Notes: a model not told the origin generated them from the letters alone. 11,630 bases of DNA from Patescibacteria group bacterium (GCA_018894995.1 JAHIOZ010000103.1:1-11630), one strand, 5' to 3'. Positions 6,113-11,630 are shown, numbered from the stretch's first letter. Translations and numbers: made by a program.

Positions 6113-6829
6113 TTATTTTTTAAACTCTCCCGTCTTATGAACATTCTTAACCAATCTGTCCGACTCAACTTTCCCGTCACGAATTGTGATAATTCTTTCG
6201 GCATACTCGGCGGTGTAAGTTTCGTGGGTAATCAAAATAATCGTTTTTCCTTTGTAATGAAGTCGCTTAATGATATCCATAATTTGTCCACCTGATTTTG
6301 AATCCAAGTTTCCGGTCGGCTCATCGGCAAAAATAACATCCGGATCATTAATCAAAGCTCTGGCAATGGAAACTCTTTGTTTTTCACCGACTGAAAGTTG
6401 TTGCGATTCGTGATACATTCTATGACCCAAACCAACCGCTTCTATCGCTTTTTTTGCCAAATCATTCCATTGATTTTCCGGAACATCCGAATAAACCAAA
6501 GGCAGTTTAACATTATCTAAAACGGAAGTTTTGTTAAGCAAATTAAAAGCCTGAAAAACAAAACCTAGTTTTTTATTTCTCAAATGAGCAATTTCATCTT
6601 CATCAAAAGAATCTGATTTTTTACCACCAAAAATATATTCTCCGTTGGTGTGCCTGTCTAAAAAACCAAGCATATGAAGTAATGTTGATTTACCGGAACC
6701 GGACGGACCCATTATTGCGACAAACTCGCCCTGTTTAATTTCAATACTGACACCTCTAAGAGCATAGGTTTCCGCACCCTCACCATAATAAACTTTTTCT
6801 AAATTTTTTACTGAAATTAATGATTGCAT
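6113..6829 (-). CDS. ABC transporter ATP-binding protein, MacB/LolD type
   Basis: The 238-residue cytoplasmic nucleotide-binding subunit powers the permease encoded next. Walker A is GPSGSGKST (41-49), the Q-loop is FVFQAFNLL (Gln93), the signature is LSVGEKQRVSIARAL (145-159), Walker B is VIFADEPTGNLD (165-176), and the H-loop is ITHE (His202). The signature reads LSVGE instead of LSGGQ, but the key Ser and second Gly are kept, so activity is expected. The DEPTGNLDS wording is typical of the MacB/LolD/FtsE group. The start ATG 6829 (MQSLISVKNLEKVY) is standard and has no SD site. Hairpin-rich spacers lie on both sides, so the three transporter genes may be one transcript or separately expressed. 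Confidence 0.95.
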   Translation of the reverse strand: MQSLISVKNLEKVYYGEGAETYALRGVSIEIKQGEFVAIMGPSGSGKSTLLHMLGFLDRHTNGEYIFGGKKSDSFDEDEIAHLRNKKLGFVFQAFNLLNKTSVLDNVKLPLVYSDVPENQWNDLAKKAIEAVGLGHRMYHESQQLSVGEKQRVSIARALINDPDVIFADEPTGNLDSKSGGQIMDIIKRLHYKGKTIILITHETYTAEYAERIITIRDGKVESDRLVKNVHKTGEFKK

Positions 6830-6868
6830 AAAAGTAGTCTGAGGTTTATAAACTCTGAATTACGAAAC

Positions 6869-6979
6869 TTCTGGATTGCTTCGGCTGACGCCTCGCAAAG
6901 ACGACAGCTTCGCTGTCGTTGACGACGAAAAAGCAAAGCTTTTTCGTCGTCTTCGCGAACAAAGTGAAGCGATCCGGAA
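6869..6979. repeat. Composite REP-like element: inverted outer copies flanking two hairpins
   Basis: The left end reads, on the minus strand, TTTGCGAGGCGTCAGCCGAAG then CAATCC. The right end on the plus strand reads TTCGCGAACAAAGTGAAGC then GATCC. Both resemble the widespread TTGCGAG...GAAGCAATCC palindromic repeat, in opposite orientation. The outermost 14 bases pair with G-T allowed. Inside are perfect hairpins at 6901-6919 (ACGACAGC-TTC-GCTGTCGT) and 6921-6951 (14-bp arms, AAA loop). The 440-bp spacer 6830-7269 between adaptor and ATPase contains no gene. Confidence 0.65.
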
Positions 6980-7152
6980 AATTTTAACAGTTTCACAATT
7001 TAGAGTATAAAGTCAAAACTATGGCAAATTTTATTTCACAAAACCCACCTAAAAGGATTACCGGAAAAATTTTTGATTTTTTAATTACAAATTTCCAGAT
7101 TGTTTCGTTGATCGGCGGAAATTTTTAATTTTGTAATTTTTTGAAATCAGAC

Positions 7153-7177
7153 GAAAATTTTGCGAAGCAAAATTTTC
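7153..7177. repeat. Perfect hairpin GAAAATTTTGC-GAA-GCAAAATTTTC
   Basis: Eleven-bp arms and a GAA loop lie within AT-rich low-complexity DNA. The arm matches the outer stem of the element at 5943-6025, so related sequence is shared between the two transporter spacers. Confidence 0.6.
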
Positions 7178-7251
7178 TTCATCATGTTTTAAAATTTAAA
7201 AATTTGTCATTAAAAATTGTTTAAAAATTAAAAATTTTAAATTAAAAATTT

Positions 7252-7282
7252 CACTTCAAAATCTTTATTCTATTTTGAAGTG
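7252..7282. repeat. Hairpin spanning the adaptor gene stop codon
   Basis: Perfect 11-bp arms CACTTCAAAAT/ATTTTGAAGTG flank the TAG stop at 7272-7270. On the minus strand AAATTTTTAATTT follows, a poor U-tract, so termination is possible but uncertain. khpA ends in a similar stop-overlapping hairpin. Confidence 0.5.
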
Positions 7283-8832
7283 ATAACTTTATCTCCCTCC
7301 TCAACCCCTGAAATAATTTCAATCTGGCCATCTGTGCTTCTCATCCCTGTTTCAATTTTCTTTTCAACGACTTCTTCTCCAACGAGAACTTCTACATAAT
7401 TATCACCCCCGTTTGTTTTCACAGCTCTATAAGGAATTAAAATAACATTTTCTTTACTGGCGGTTAAAATATCAATATTCGCTGTCATCCCTGATTTAAT
7501 CCTTTCATCTTTTTGTGTAAAACGAAGTTTTATTTTGTAAGTGGAAACTCCTTCAATAATAGTTTCAGCAGGATCAATAAAAATTATTTTCGCTTCAAAA
7601 TTAACAAAATCTTCATCATAAGCATCTAAAATAATTTTCGCTGTATTTCCAATAGAAATTTTAGCTATATCCACCTCAGGAACAAATGTTTCTATTTCAT
7701 ATTCTCCCTCGCTGATAATTGTCAAAATATCAGAACTTGCTTGAGCAATCTCCCCCACCTCAATATTTTTCTTTGTTATAACACCACTAATTGGAGAAAA
7801 AATAACAGTTTTATTTATCAAAGCTTTATAATTATCCATATTAGCTTTGGCTGAAGCCACCTTAGCTTCCTGAGACCTTATTTGTTCTGAAGTTGACCCG
7901 GCTTTTTTCAAAATCAATTCTTGCTGAGCTAAACCTAAAGCAGATTTTGCCACTCTCCATTTTTCTTCCGCCGTACCCATATTACTTAAAGCCGTATTTA
8001 TATTAACACGAGCTGTATTAATATCAGCTTTATAACCGTCAACTATTGTTTGAGTAAGAGTTGTCGTGATACTCATCCCGTTAACAGCCAAAGACATTTC
8101 ATCCAAAAAAGAAGCCAACTTATTTAGATTTGTTTTAATTGTCTGAATTTTACTTGAAAAATTATCCAAGTTAACCCCGTCAATGCTCCATTGATTTAAA
8201 ATTTCTTCAACTGAAATTCGGTCTGATTCTATTTGTGACTTTAAGACAAAACCTGTTGTAAAATTCAACTGAGGATTGGAACTTCTGGGATTATCAAACA
8301 ATTGATCCGCTTTATTTCTGATTGCATCATCAGCTTTTGTAAAAGTATCTTTTATATTCACAACCATATTATTTTCAGCATCAATCAAAGACTGTTCCGC
8401 ATTTTGAACTTTCACTTCCTGCACGGCAATTTCTTCCGATCTTGTTCCTACATTTAATTCGTCCAATTTCAGTTGCTCAACCTCCCAACCTGCTTGAGCT
8501 TGATTATATTGAGCTTGATATTGAGTGCTATCCATTATGGCAATTTTTTGACCGGAGTAAACTTTGTCTCCCACATCAGCATAAATGCCTAAAACCTTGC
8601 CGGATAATTCAAAAGCCAAATCAACTTTGCTGGCTGGTTTAACTTTCCCAGTTACACTTACTTCCTGCACTAAATTGCTTCTCTCAGCAGTAACATATTC
8701 ATATTCAACAACTTTTTCTCTGGTAAAATACACATAACCGGCAACCCCTATTAAAACAATGAGTGGAAGCAAAACCGTATATTTTTTTGGCCAACTCAAA
8801 ATAATTTTAATTAGATTTTTTATCTTTATCAT
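7270..8832 (-). CDS. MacA/HlyD-family periplasmic-adaptor-like protein
   Basis: The 520-residue protein has an N-terminal membrane anchor at about 18-36. The first lipoyl half-motif follows (VSVTGKVKPASKVDLAFELS through VGDKVYSGQKIAIMDS, 58-102). A long Gln/Ala/Asn-rich coiled-coil hairpin spans about 103-340 with an inserted helical section. The second lipoyl half is at 341-372 (FSPISGVITKKNIEVGEIAQ), then a beta-barrel (about 375-455, ending SGMTANIDI) and a membrane-proximal domain to 520. Adaptors like this dock on MacB-type permeases. If the host has a single membrane, it would work without TolC, like the YknX-type proteins of Firmicutes (inference). The gene leads the transporter set and has its own extended -10 promoter, with a predicted start almost on the ATG. 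Confidence 0.9.
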   Translation of the reverse strand: MIKIKNLIKIILSWPKKYTVLLPLIVLIGVAGYVYFTREKVVEYEYVTAERSNLVQEVSVTGKVKPASKVDLAFELSGKVLGIYADVGDKVYSGQKIAIMDSTQYQAQYNQAQAGWEVEQLKLDELNVGTRSEEIAVQEVKVQNAEQSLIDAENNMVVNIKDTFTKADDAIRNKADQLFDNPRSSNPQLNFTTGFVLKSQIESDRISVEEILNQWSIDGVNLDNFSSKIQTIKTNLNKLASFLDEMSLAVNGMSITTTLTQTIVDGYKADINTARVNINTALSNMGTAEEKWRVAKSALGLAQQELILKKAGSTSEQIRSQEAKVASAKANMDNYKALINKTVIFSPISGVITKKNIEVGEIAQASSDILTIISEGEYEIETFVPEVDIAKISIGNTAKIILDAYDEDFVNFEAKIIFIDPAETIIEGVSTYKIKLRFTQKDERIKSGMTANIDILTASKENVILIPYRAVKTNGGDNYVEVLVGEEVVEKKIETGMRSTDGQIEIISGVEEGDKVITSK

Positions 8833-8838
8833 AGCATT

Positions 8839-8847
8839 ATTATAACA
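8839..8847 (-). promoter_or_regulatory. Extended -10 promoter of the adaptor gene, predicted leaderless
   Basis: The minus strand reads TGTTATAAT, a perfect TATAAT with TGn. The -10 box ends seven bases before the ATG at 8832, so transcription should begin at or within a base of the start codon. A weak TTTTGT sits at -35 distance. No SD site is present. Confidence 0.65.
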
Positions 8848-8902
8848 TCTTATAGTTTTTTACAAAATAAACAATTTAATTTTTTAAACAATACTAAAAT
8901 TT

Positions 8903-9883
8903 TTACGGTCGTAAATATTTTGGTATTAAAAATTTTTCAACTTCTTTTTCAATTTTATTTTCTTCTTTCAACTCAAACCACTGAATTCTTTTGTCTCTCT
9001 TGAACCAAGTTTTTTGACGCTTGGCATACTGTCGTTCTTCTTTAATTGAATTTAAAATCATTTCTTCTTTTGAAATTTCTCCTTTCAAATATTTTGCAAT
9101 ATGTTTGTGAGCTAAACCGATCTCGTTCATTCTTTTCCAAGACACCCCTTGCTCGTGAAGTTTTTTCGCCTCTGCCGTAATCCCTGCCTTTACTCTTTTC
9201 CTAAATCTTTTTTCAATTCTTTCTTTCAAAACCTCGTCATCCGTCTTAATCCCAATTTGCAAAACCTCCCACTTGGAACTCGGAGTTCCAAGCAAACTTG
9301 GAACTCCGAGTTCCAAGTTGATTGCCAATTTTTCTTTTATAGGGGGGACTTTTCCAAGGGTGGTGGCAATTTCAATCGCTCGCATTAAACGACGAGGATT
9401 TTTTTGGTCAATTTCTTTAAAACGACGAGGGTCTAATTTTTTTAATCTCTTACACATTTCCTTTATCGCTTTTTCTTTATTTTCTTTGAGTAATTTTTCC
9501 AATTCTTTTCTCAATTTCAAATTTGGTTTTACTCTTGGTAAAATTACATCGTCAACAATCGCTTGAATATAAAAACCGGTGCCACCGGCAACAATCGGTA
9601 ACTTCCCTCTTTTTAAAATATCTTTAATTATTTTTTCGGCTTTTTCTTTGAATTGAACCACAATAAAAGCTCTTTTCGGGTTAGCTATATTCAAAAGATA
9701 GTGAGGAACTCCTCGCATTTCTTTTTTGGTCACTTTTCCGCTACCGATGTCCAAACCTTTGTAAACTTGTCTTGAATCGGCGGAAATAATTTCTCCGTTA
9801 AATTTTCTCGCCAACTCAACAGACAAATCAGTTTTTCCTGAAGATGTAGGACCTAAAATCACTAAAATTTTATCTTTATTCAT
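8903..9883 (-). CDS. miaA: tRNA dimethylallyltransferase MiaA with in-frame palindrome insertion
   Basis: MiaA adds a dimethylallyl group to N6 of A37 in tRNAs reading UNN codons. From the ATG at 9883 it has 326 residues (MNKDKILVILGPTSSGKTDL). Upstream TTG and ATG codons in frame exist, but this start matches the family. Motifs are the P-loop GPTSSGKT, SADSRQVYKGLDIGSGK, VPHYLLNI, VAGGTGFYIQAI, NPRRLMRAIEIA, and the C-terminal EERQYAKRQKTWFKRD. Between KEKLAI and EVLQIGI about 17 residues (NLELGVPSLLGTPSSKW) are encoded by two palindromic repeats. This falls in a variable loop, so function is probably kept. No SD site precedes it. A TAAAAT box at 9891-9896 may give a nearly leaderless mRNA. 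The adaptor gene begins 70 bp downstream. Confidence 0.93.
   Translation of the reverse strand: MNKDKILVILGPTSSGKTDLSVELARKFNGEIISADSRQVYKGLDIGSGKVTKKEMRGVPHYLLNIANPKRAFIVVQFKEKAEKIIKDILKRGKLPIVAGGTGFYIQAIVDDVILPRVKPNLKLRKELEKLLKENKEKAIKEMCKRLKKLDPRRFKEIDQKNPRRLMRAIEIATTLGKVPPIKEKLAINLELGVPSLLGTPSSKWEVLQIGIKTDDEVLKERIEKRFRKRVKAGITAEAKKLHEQGVSWKRMNEIGLAHKHIAKYLKGEISKEEMILNSIKEERQYAKRQKTWFKRDKRIQWFELKEENKIEKEVEKFLIPKYLRP
9272..9317. repeat. Double palindromic repeat inside miaA
   Basis: Two 21-bp perfect palindromes (9272-9292 and 9297-9317), each with a GGAACTC-x-GAGTTCC core and CTT/AAG ends, are separated by CAAA. They differ only in the central base (G or C), so each is the reverse complement of the other. 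They keep the reading frame. A third copy of the core lies at 2526-2550 between trmD and aspS. Confidence 0.9.
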
Positions 9884-9890
9884 TAAATAC

Positions 9891-9896
9891 ATTTTA
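9891..9896 (-). promoter_or_regulatory. Possible -10 box of miaA
   Basis: TAAAAT on the minus strand lies seven bases before the chosen ATG. It follows directly on a terminator, so a promoter is expected here, but no convincing -35 is seen. Confidence 0.3.
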
Positions 9897-9915
9897 CACA
9901 AAATTCAGTATTAGA

Positions 9916-9941
9916 AAAGGCGTTGCCGAAGCAATGCCTTT
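9916..9941 (-). terminator. Terminator after the small-gene cluster
   Basis: The minus strand reads AAAGGCATTGC-TTCG-GCAACGCCTTTTCT: an 11-bp stem with one A-C mismatch, a C(UUCG)G tetraloop and a short U-tract. It sits just after the stop of the 99-residue protein gene and separates it from miaA. Confidence 0.7.
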
Positions 9942-9946
9942 GTTTA

Positions 9947-10246
9947 TTATTTACCCATCTTAAATTTTGAGATTTTTTTACCAGAAACTTGAACATTATT
10001 TCCTATTTGAATCGGTTCATCTTCCAATCGAAAACTGGAACAATCCAGATAAATGGGGGCTTGGTTTGCATCACCAAGTTCTCTGAGCAACAAATATCTT
10101 CCACCTCGAGGAAACGCCGAGGCTTCTACATGATAAACCCCTTCCTTAATCCTTGACGTAGGAGAACCTTTAGCCAAGTAATCAACCCAGCCAGTAAAAA
10201 GAATAAACAAAAAGATAAGAGCAAGAGAAACCAATAATGTATTCAT
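9947..10246 (-). CDS. Small membrane-anchored protein of unknown function (paralogue A)
   Basis: The 99-residue protein has one N-terminal hydrophobic helix (about 3-24, LLVSLALIFLFILFTGWVDY), then a short linker and a probably beta-rich domain of about 70 residues (GVYHVEA...RYLLLREL...IYLDCSSFRL...IQIGNNVQVSGKKI). I do not recognise the family. The domain aligns by eye with the 101-residue protein at 10863-11168: GVYHV/GVWYV, GGRYLLLRELG/GKKYFELENIG, IQIGNNVQVSGKKI/IKVGFDVVVRGKTI. The start is fixed by a strong SD site. It lies 22 bp after the 152-residue gene and is presumably co-transcribed with it. A TTCG-loop terminator follows. A cell-surface or membrane-associated role is inferred from the anchor only. 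Confidence 0.75.
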   Translation of the reverse strand: MNTLLVSLALIFLFILFTGWVDYLAKGSPTSRIKEGVYHVEASAFPRGGRYLLLRELGDANQAPIYLDCSSFRLEDEPIQIGNNVQVSGKKISKFKMGK

Positions 10247-10254
10247 TTTTTAGT

Positions 10255-10260
10255 CTCCTT
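10255..10260 (-). promoter_or_regulatory. Strong ribosome binding site AAGGAG
   Basis: AAGGAG lies eight bases before the ATG at 10246. It fixes that start and contrasts with the SD-less genes to the left. Confidence 0.8.
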
Positions 10261-10268
10261 CATAAAAA

Positions 10269-10727
10269 TCATGATTGCCTTTCGGCGAATTTTTTTGAAA
10301 AATCAAGCAGACTTTGGTCAATACTGTACAAAGGGAAACCTTTCGTCAGACCGCAACGAAATCCTGTCATAAAACTTTCCATTTCATCGCCGTTAATCGG
10401 ATTGCCACCTTTACGACTAACCAATTTATGAAAATCAAATAAAGGATCAAAACCCGCCCATGCTATTATTTTACCGGAGGCTTCAGCGAAACCATATCCG
10501 TTATAGATATGAATATCATCCGGTAGACAAACACCAACTCTTTTTGAATCAAAAAATAGGTCTTCGCCCAATTTTTCACCAACAAAAGAAAAAAGATACT
10601 TGGAATTTTGGTATTGCTCAAACTCCTCACAATATCTTTCAAAAAAATACGAAGTATATCGGTAAAAAGTATTGGCAATAATTTTGTTATTATCAACGCA
10701 AACTGTCACAATAATCTTATTTCCCAT
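10269..10727 (-). CDS. Conserved-looking protein of unknown function, 152 residues
   Basis: I do not recognise this protein. It has no signal peptide or membrane helix, so it is likely cytoplasmic. It opens with a beta-strand (NKIIVTVCVDNNKII), then an aromatic, acidic helix (TSYFFERYCEEFEQYQ). A middle section follows (LFSFVGEKLGEDLFFDSKRVGVCLPDDIHIYNGYGFAEASGKIIAWAGF), and a C-terminal helical part (DEMESFMTGFRCGL...DQSLLDFSKKFAERQ). Four Cys are present but not as a zinc motif. The start at 10727 is supported by an AGAGGAA SD site six bases upstream. A promoter with a perfect TTGACA lies about 60 bp upstream, beyond it the terminator of the previous gene. It leads a two-gene unit with the small membrane protein at 9947-10246, suggesting they act together. 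It is the only gene here ending in TGA. Confidence 0.75.
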   Translation of the reverse strand: MGNKIIVTVCVDNNKIIANTFYRYTSYFFERYCEEFEQYQNSKYLFSFVGEKLGEDLFFDSKRVGVCLPDDIHIYNGYGFAEASGKIIAWAGFDPLFDFHKLVSRKGGNPINGDEMESFMTGFRCGLTKGFPLYSIDQSLLDFSKKFAERQS

Positions 10728-10732
10728 TTTTG

Positions 10733-10740
10733 TTTCCTCT
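10733..10740 (-). promoter_or_regulatory. Ribosome binding site AGAGGAA
   Basis: AGAGGAA with six-base spacing supports the ATG at 10727. Confidence 0.7.
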
Positions 10741-10787
10741 TTTTGTTTTTGAATTTAGTTTATCTTTATCAACTTTTCCTAACTAAT

Positions 10788-10816
10788 ACACTATACAAAC
10801 AAAGGCAACCTGTCAA
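10788..10816 (-). promoter_or_regulatory. Promoter of the two-gene small cluster
   Basis: A consensus TTGACA (10811-10816) is followed by TATAGT at 15-bp spacing (10790-10795) or TAGTGT at 17 bp (10788-10793). The leader would be about 55 bases. Confidence 0.6.
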
Positions 10817-10823
10817 TCAAAAT

Positions 10824-10851
10824 AAAAAAACGGGGCTGAGTAGCCCCGTTT
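10824..10851 (-). terminator. Strong terminator of the 101-residue protein gene
   Basis: The minus strand reads AAACGGGGC-TACTCA-GCCCCGTTTTTTT. A GC-rich perfect stem with a seven-base U-tract makes this the clearest terminator in the window. The plus strand has a shorter T-run. Confidence 0.9.
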
Positions 10852-10862
10852 ATCAACTTGGT

Positions 10863-11168
10863 TTAAAAAGAAAAAAACGATTTCTTTGGGCGGATTGTTT
10901 TGCCCCTGACAACAACGTCAAAACCAACTTTGATATCGTCATCAACAAAATATTCACCAACATCAACAGTTGCTCTTGTCCCCCATCCTATATTTTCCAG
11001 CTCAAAATATTTTTTCCCGTTTTCTTTAAAAATTCTTTTAACATACCATACGCCGGACACACTTTTTTTATTTGTTATAACAAAAAATCTCCAACCATGG
11101 AATGCGGTAACAATAAGGAAAATAATTAAAACAACATCAGCAAATGTAATTTTATAGAAACTAATCAT
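10863..11168 (-). CDS. Small membrane-anchored protein of unknown function (paralogue B)
   Basis: The 101-residue protein has an N-terminal hydrophobic helix (about 8-24, FADVVLIIFLIVTAFHGW), a short linker, and a beta-rich domain (GVWYVKRIFKENGKKYFELENIG, ATVDVGEYFVDDDIKVGFDVVVRGKTI) ending in a basic/aromatic tail. I do not know the family, but it aligns by eye with the 99-residue protein at 9947-10246 along the whole tail. They look like diverged duplicates on either side of the 152-residue gene. ATG 11168 is fixed by a GGAGG SD site. The gene forms its own unit, with a promoter upstream and a strong terminator after the stop. It faces the T-box leader divergently. Confidence 0.75.
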   Translation of the reverse strand: MISFYKITFADVVLIIFLIVTAFHGWRFFVITNKKSVSGVWYVKRIFKENGKKYFELENIGWGTRATVDVGEYFVDDDIKVGFDVVVRGKTIRPKKSFFSF

Positions 11169-11174
11169 AATTTT

Positions 11175-11180
11175 TCCTCC
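11175..11180 (-). promoter_or_regulatory. Ribosome binding site GGAGGA
   Basis: GGAGG lies seven bases before the ATG at 11168, the most canonical SD site in the window. Confidence 0.8.
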
Positions 11181-11250
11181 ATTTTGTTTACTCTATGCGT
11201 TAAGCCCAAAGCAATTGAATTTAAAAACTTTTTTTCGATTTCTGCTAATT

Positions 11251-11279
11251 ACGATACCATACACAATATGCAAAGTAAA
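11251..11279 (-). promoter_or_regulatory. Possible promoter of the 101-residue protein gene
   Basis: TTTACT (11274-11279), a 17-bp spacer ending in TGG, and TATCGT (11251-11256) give an extended -10 type promoter. The leader would be about 75 bases. It is back to back with the T-box promoter. Confidence 0.4.
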
Positions 11280-11282
11280 TAC

Positions 11283-11310
11283 TTGAAAAAAATATGCAAC
11301 GGTATATTAT
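11283..11310 (+). promoter_or_regulatory. Possible promoter of the T-box leader
   Basis: TTGAAA (11283-11288), a 16-bp spacer and TATTAT (11305-11310) predict a start near 11317, a few bases before the first helix of the leader. The match in position supports it. Confidence 0.45.
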
Positions 11311-11316
11311 TTAGAT

Positions 11317-11530
11317 ACTAAACAGTGATTGTTGCGTTTACCAAATGCAATGCTCTGAGAAGAGTATTTGATTAAAATCAAACCAAACTGTTAAAAAATA
11401 ATCCTAAATCAATCAAAATTGATCAGGTAAAAAATTAAGTGATTCGAAAGAATAATTTGGGTGGAACCGCGGAGAAATTCGTCCCAATATTTAAAACTTT
11501 TTAGTTTTTGATATTGGGACGAATTTTTTT
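11317..11530 (+). promoter_or_regulatory. T-box riboswitch leader (tRNA-sensing), short Stem I
   Basis: GGGTGGAACCGCGG at 11459-11472 is the T-box core, whose bulge pairs with the uncharged tRNA acceptor end. TTGGG (11457-11461) and GCG (11469-11471) pair with CCCAA (11483-11487) and CGT (11480-11482) to form the antiterminator, which competes with a 16-bp terminator. Upstream, AACAGT/ACTGTT (11321-11326, 11387-11392) closes a Stem I of only ~72 bases. GATT/AATC can continue it, leaving a bulge AAACCAA as a specifier-loop candidate. ACC (Thr) at 11382-11384 is the best guess, weakly held. A hairpin ATCAAT-CAAA-ATTGAT near 11410-11425 fits Stem III. I do not see a canonical AGTA box. The controlled gene, probably a synthetase or amino-acid gene, is beyond the window. 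Confidence 0.88.
11475..11530 (+). terminator. T-box regulated intrinsic terminator
   Basis: Perfect 16-bp arms, AAATTCGTCCCAATAT (11475-11490) and its complement (11511-11526), enclose a loop with an AAAAC/GTTTT extension. The T-run at 11524-11530 completes the terminator. The CGTCCCAA part is shared with the antiterminator. Confidence 0.9.
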
Positions 11531-11629
11531 ATTTTAAAAAATTCGCCTAGCTTAATTTTTTTATTATTTTAAAAAATTCGCCTAGCTTAATTTTTTTATT
11601 TTAAAAAATTCGCCTAGCTTAATTTTTTT
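11531..11629. repeat. Three tandem 32-bp AT-rich repeats after the terminator
   Basis: Units at 11531-11562, 11566-11597 and 11598-11629 are identical, with three extra bases (ATT) after the first. Each has AAAAAATT and AATTTTTT, which can pair around CGCCTAGCTT. AATTTTTT of one unit can also pair with AAAAAATT of the next. There are no spacers, so it is not CRISPR. The array reaches the window edge and may continue. The rest of 11169-11630 holds promoters and the T-box, with no gene. Confidence 0.9.
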
Positions 11630-11630
11630 G

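Noticed and set aside
9149..9566. Two plus-strand open frames opposite miaA
   Set aside because: They lie antisense to a well-supported gene and reflect its codon bias. The peptide resembling the MiaA insert arises because the repeat is palindromic.
9884..9901. Upstream TTG or ATG starts for miaA
   Set aside because: They add only MCKMYL, are not preceded by an SD site, and overlap the likely -10 region; the MNKDKILVILGPT start fits the family.
10460..11157. Plus- and minus-strand frames overlapping the small unknown genes
   Set aside because: The chosen genes have strong SD sites, promoters and terminators in register; the overlapping frames have none. A frame spanning 10608-11129 on the plus strand also runs through the terminator.
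11531..11629. CRISPR array
   Set aside because: The repeats are directly adjacent with no unique spacers, and no cas gene is in the window.
1..11630. Alternative genetic code with UGA as Gly, known in some CPR lineages
   Set aside because: Trp is encoded by TGG, no gene needs UGA read as sense, and the 152-residue gene ends at a TGA placed just before the next SD site.

Overview
The window is AT-rich (roughly one third G+C by eye). Every protein gene lies on the minus strand. The content suggests a small-genome bacterium of the Patescibacteria/CPR type, perhaps Parcubacteria-like. Reasons are the short archaeal-size AspRS, the short TrmD, the UlaG-like beta-lactamase-fold protein with lost metal ligands, the general lack of Shine-Dalgarno (SD) sites, and intergenic DNA packed with perfect hairpins. 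This placement is inference. Stop codons are TAA, TAG and TGA and Trp is TGG, so the standard bacterial code fits.

Left part (1-4172), reading leftward: a KH-domain RNA-binding protein (khpA-like) behind a clear sigma70-type promoter, trmD (tRNA m1G37 methyltransferase), aspS (aspartyl-tRNA synthetase) with its own promoter and terminator, a beta-lactamase-fold protein whose metal site has decayed, and the start of a small one-pass membrane protein cut by the window edge. This is a translation/tRNA block. The two gaps around trmD and the gap upstream of khpA carry long hairpins.

Middle (4565-9883): miaA (tRNA A37 dimethylallyltransferase), followed by a MacA/HlyD-type adaptor, an ABC ATPase and a MacB/FtsX-type permease, in the usual order for a tripartite-like exporter. 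The three transporter genes are separated by 300-440 bp spacers of nested palindromes, one with two inverted copies resembling the widespread TTGCGAG...GAAGCAATCC repeat. miaA carries a double palindromic repeat in frame, adding about 17 residues.

Right part (9947-11168): three small genes of unknown function. Two encode related ~100-residue proteins with an N-terminal membrane helix and a beta-rich tail. They flank a 152-residue soluble-looking protein. All three have strong SD sites, whereas none of the eight complete genes to their left has one.

Right edge (11251-11630): back-to-back promoters fire leftward into the small genes and rightward into a T-box riboswitch with antiterminator and terminator. 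The gene it controls is off the window. The terminator is followed by three tandem copies of a 32-bp AT-rich repeat that resemble the terminator tail.
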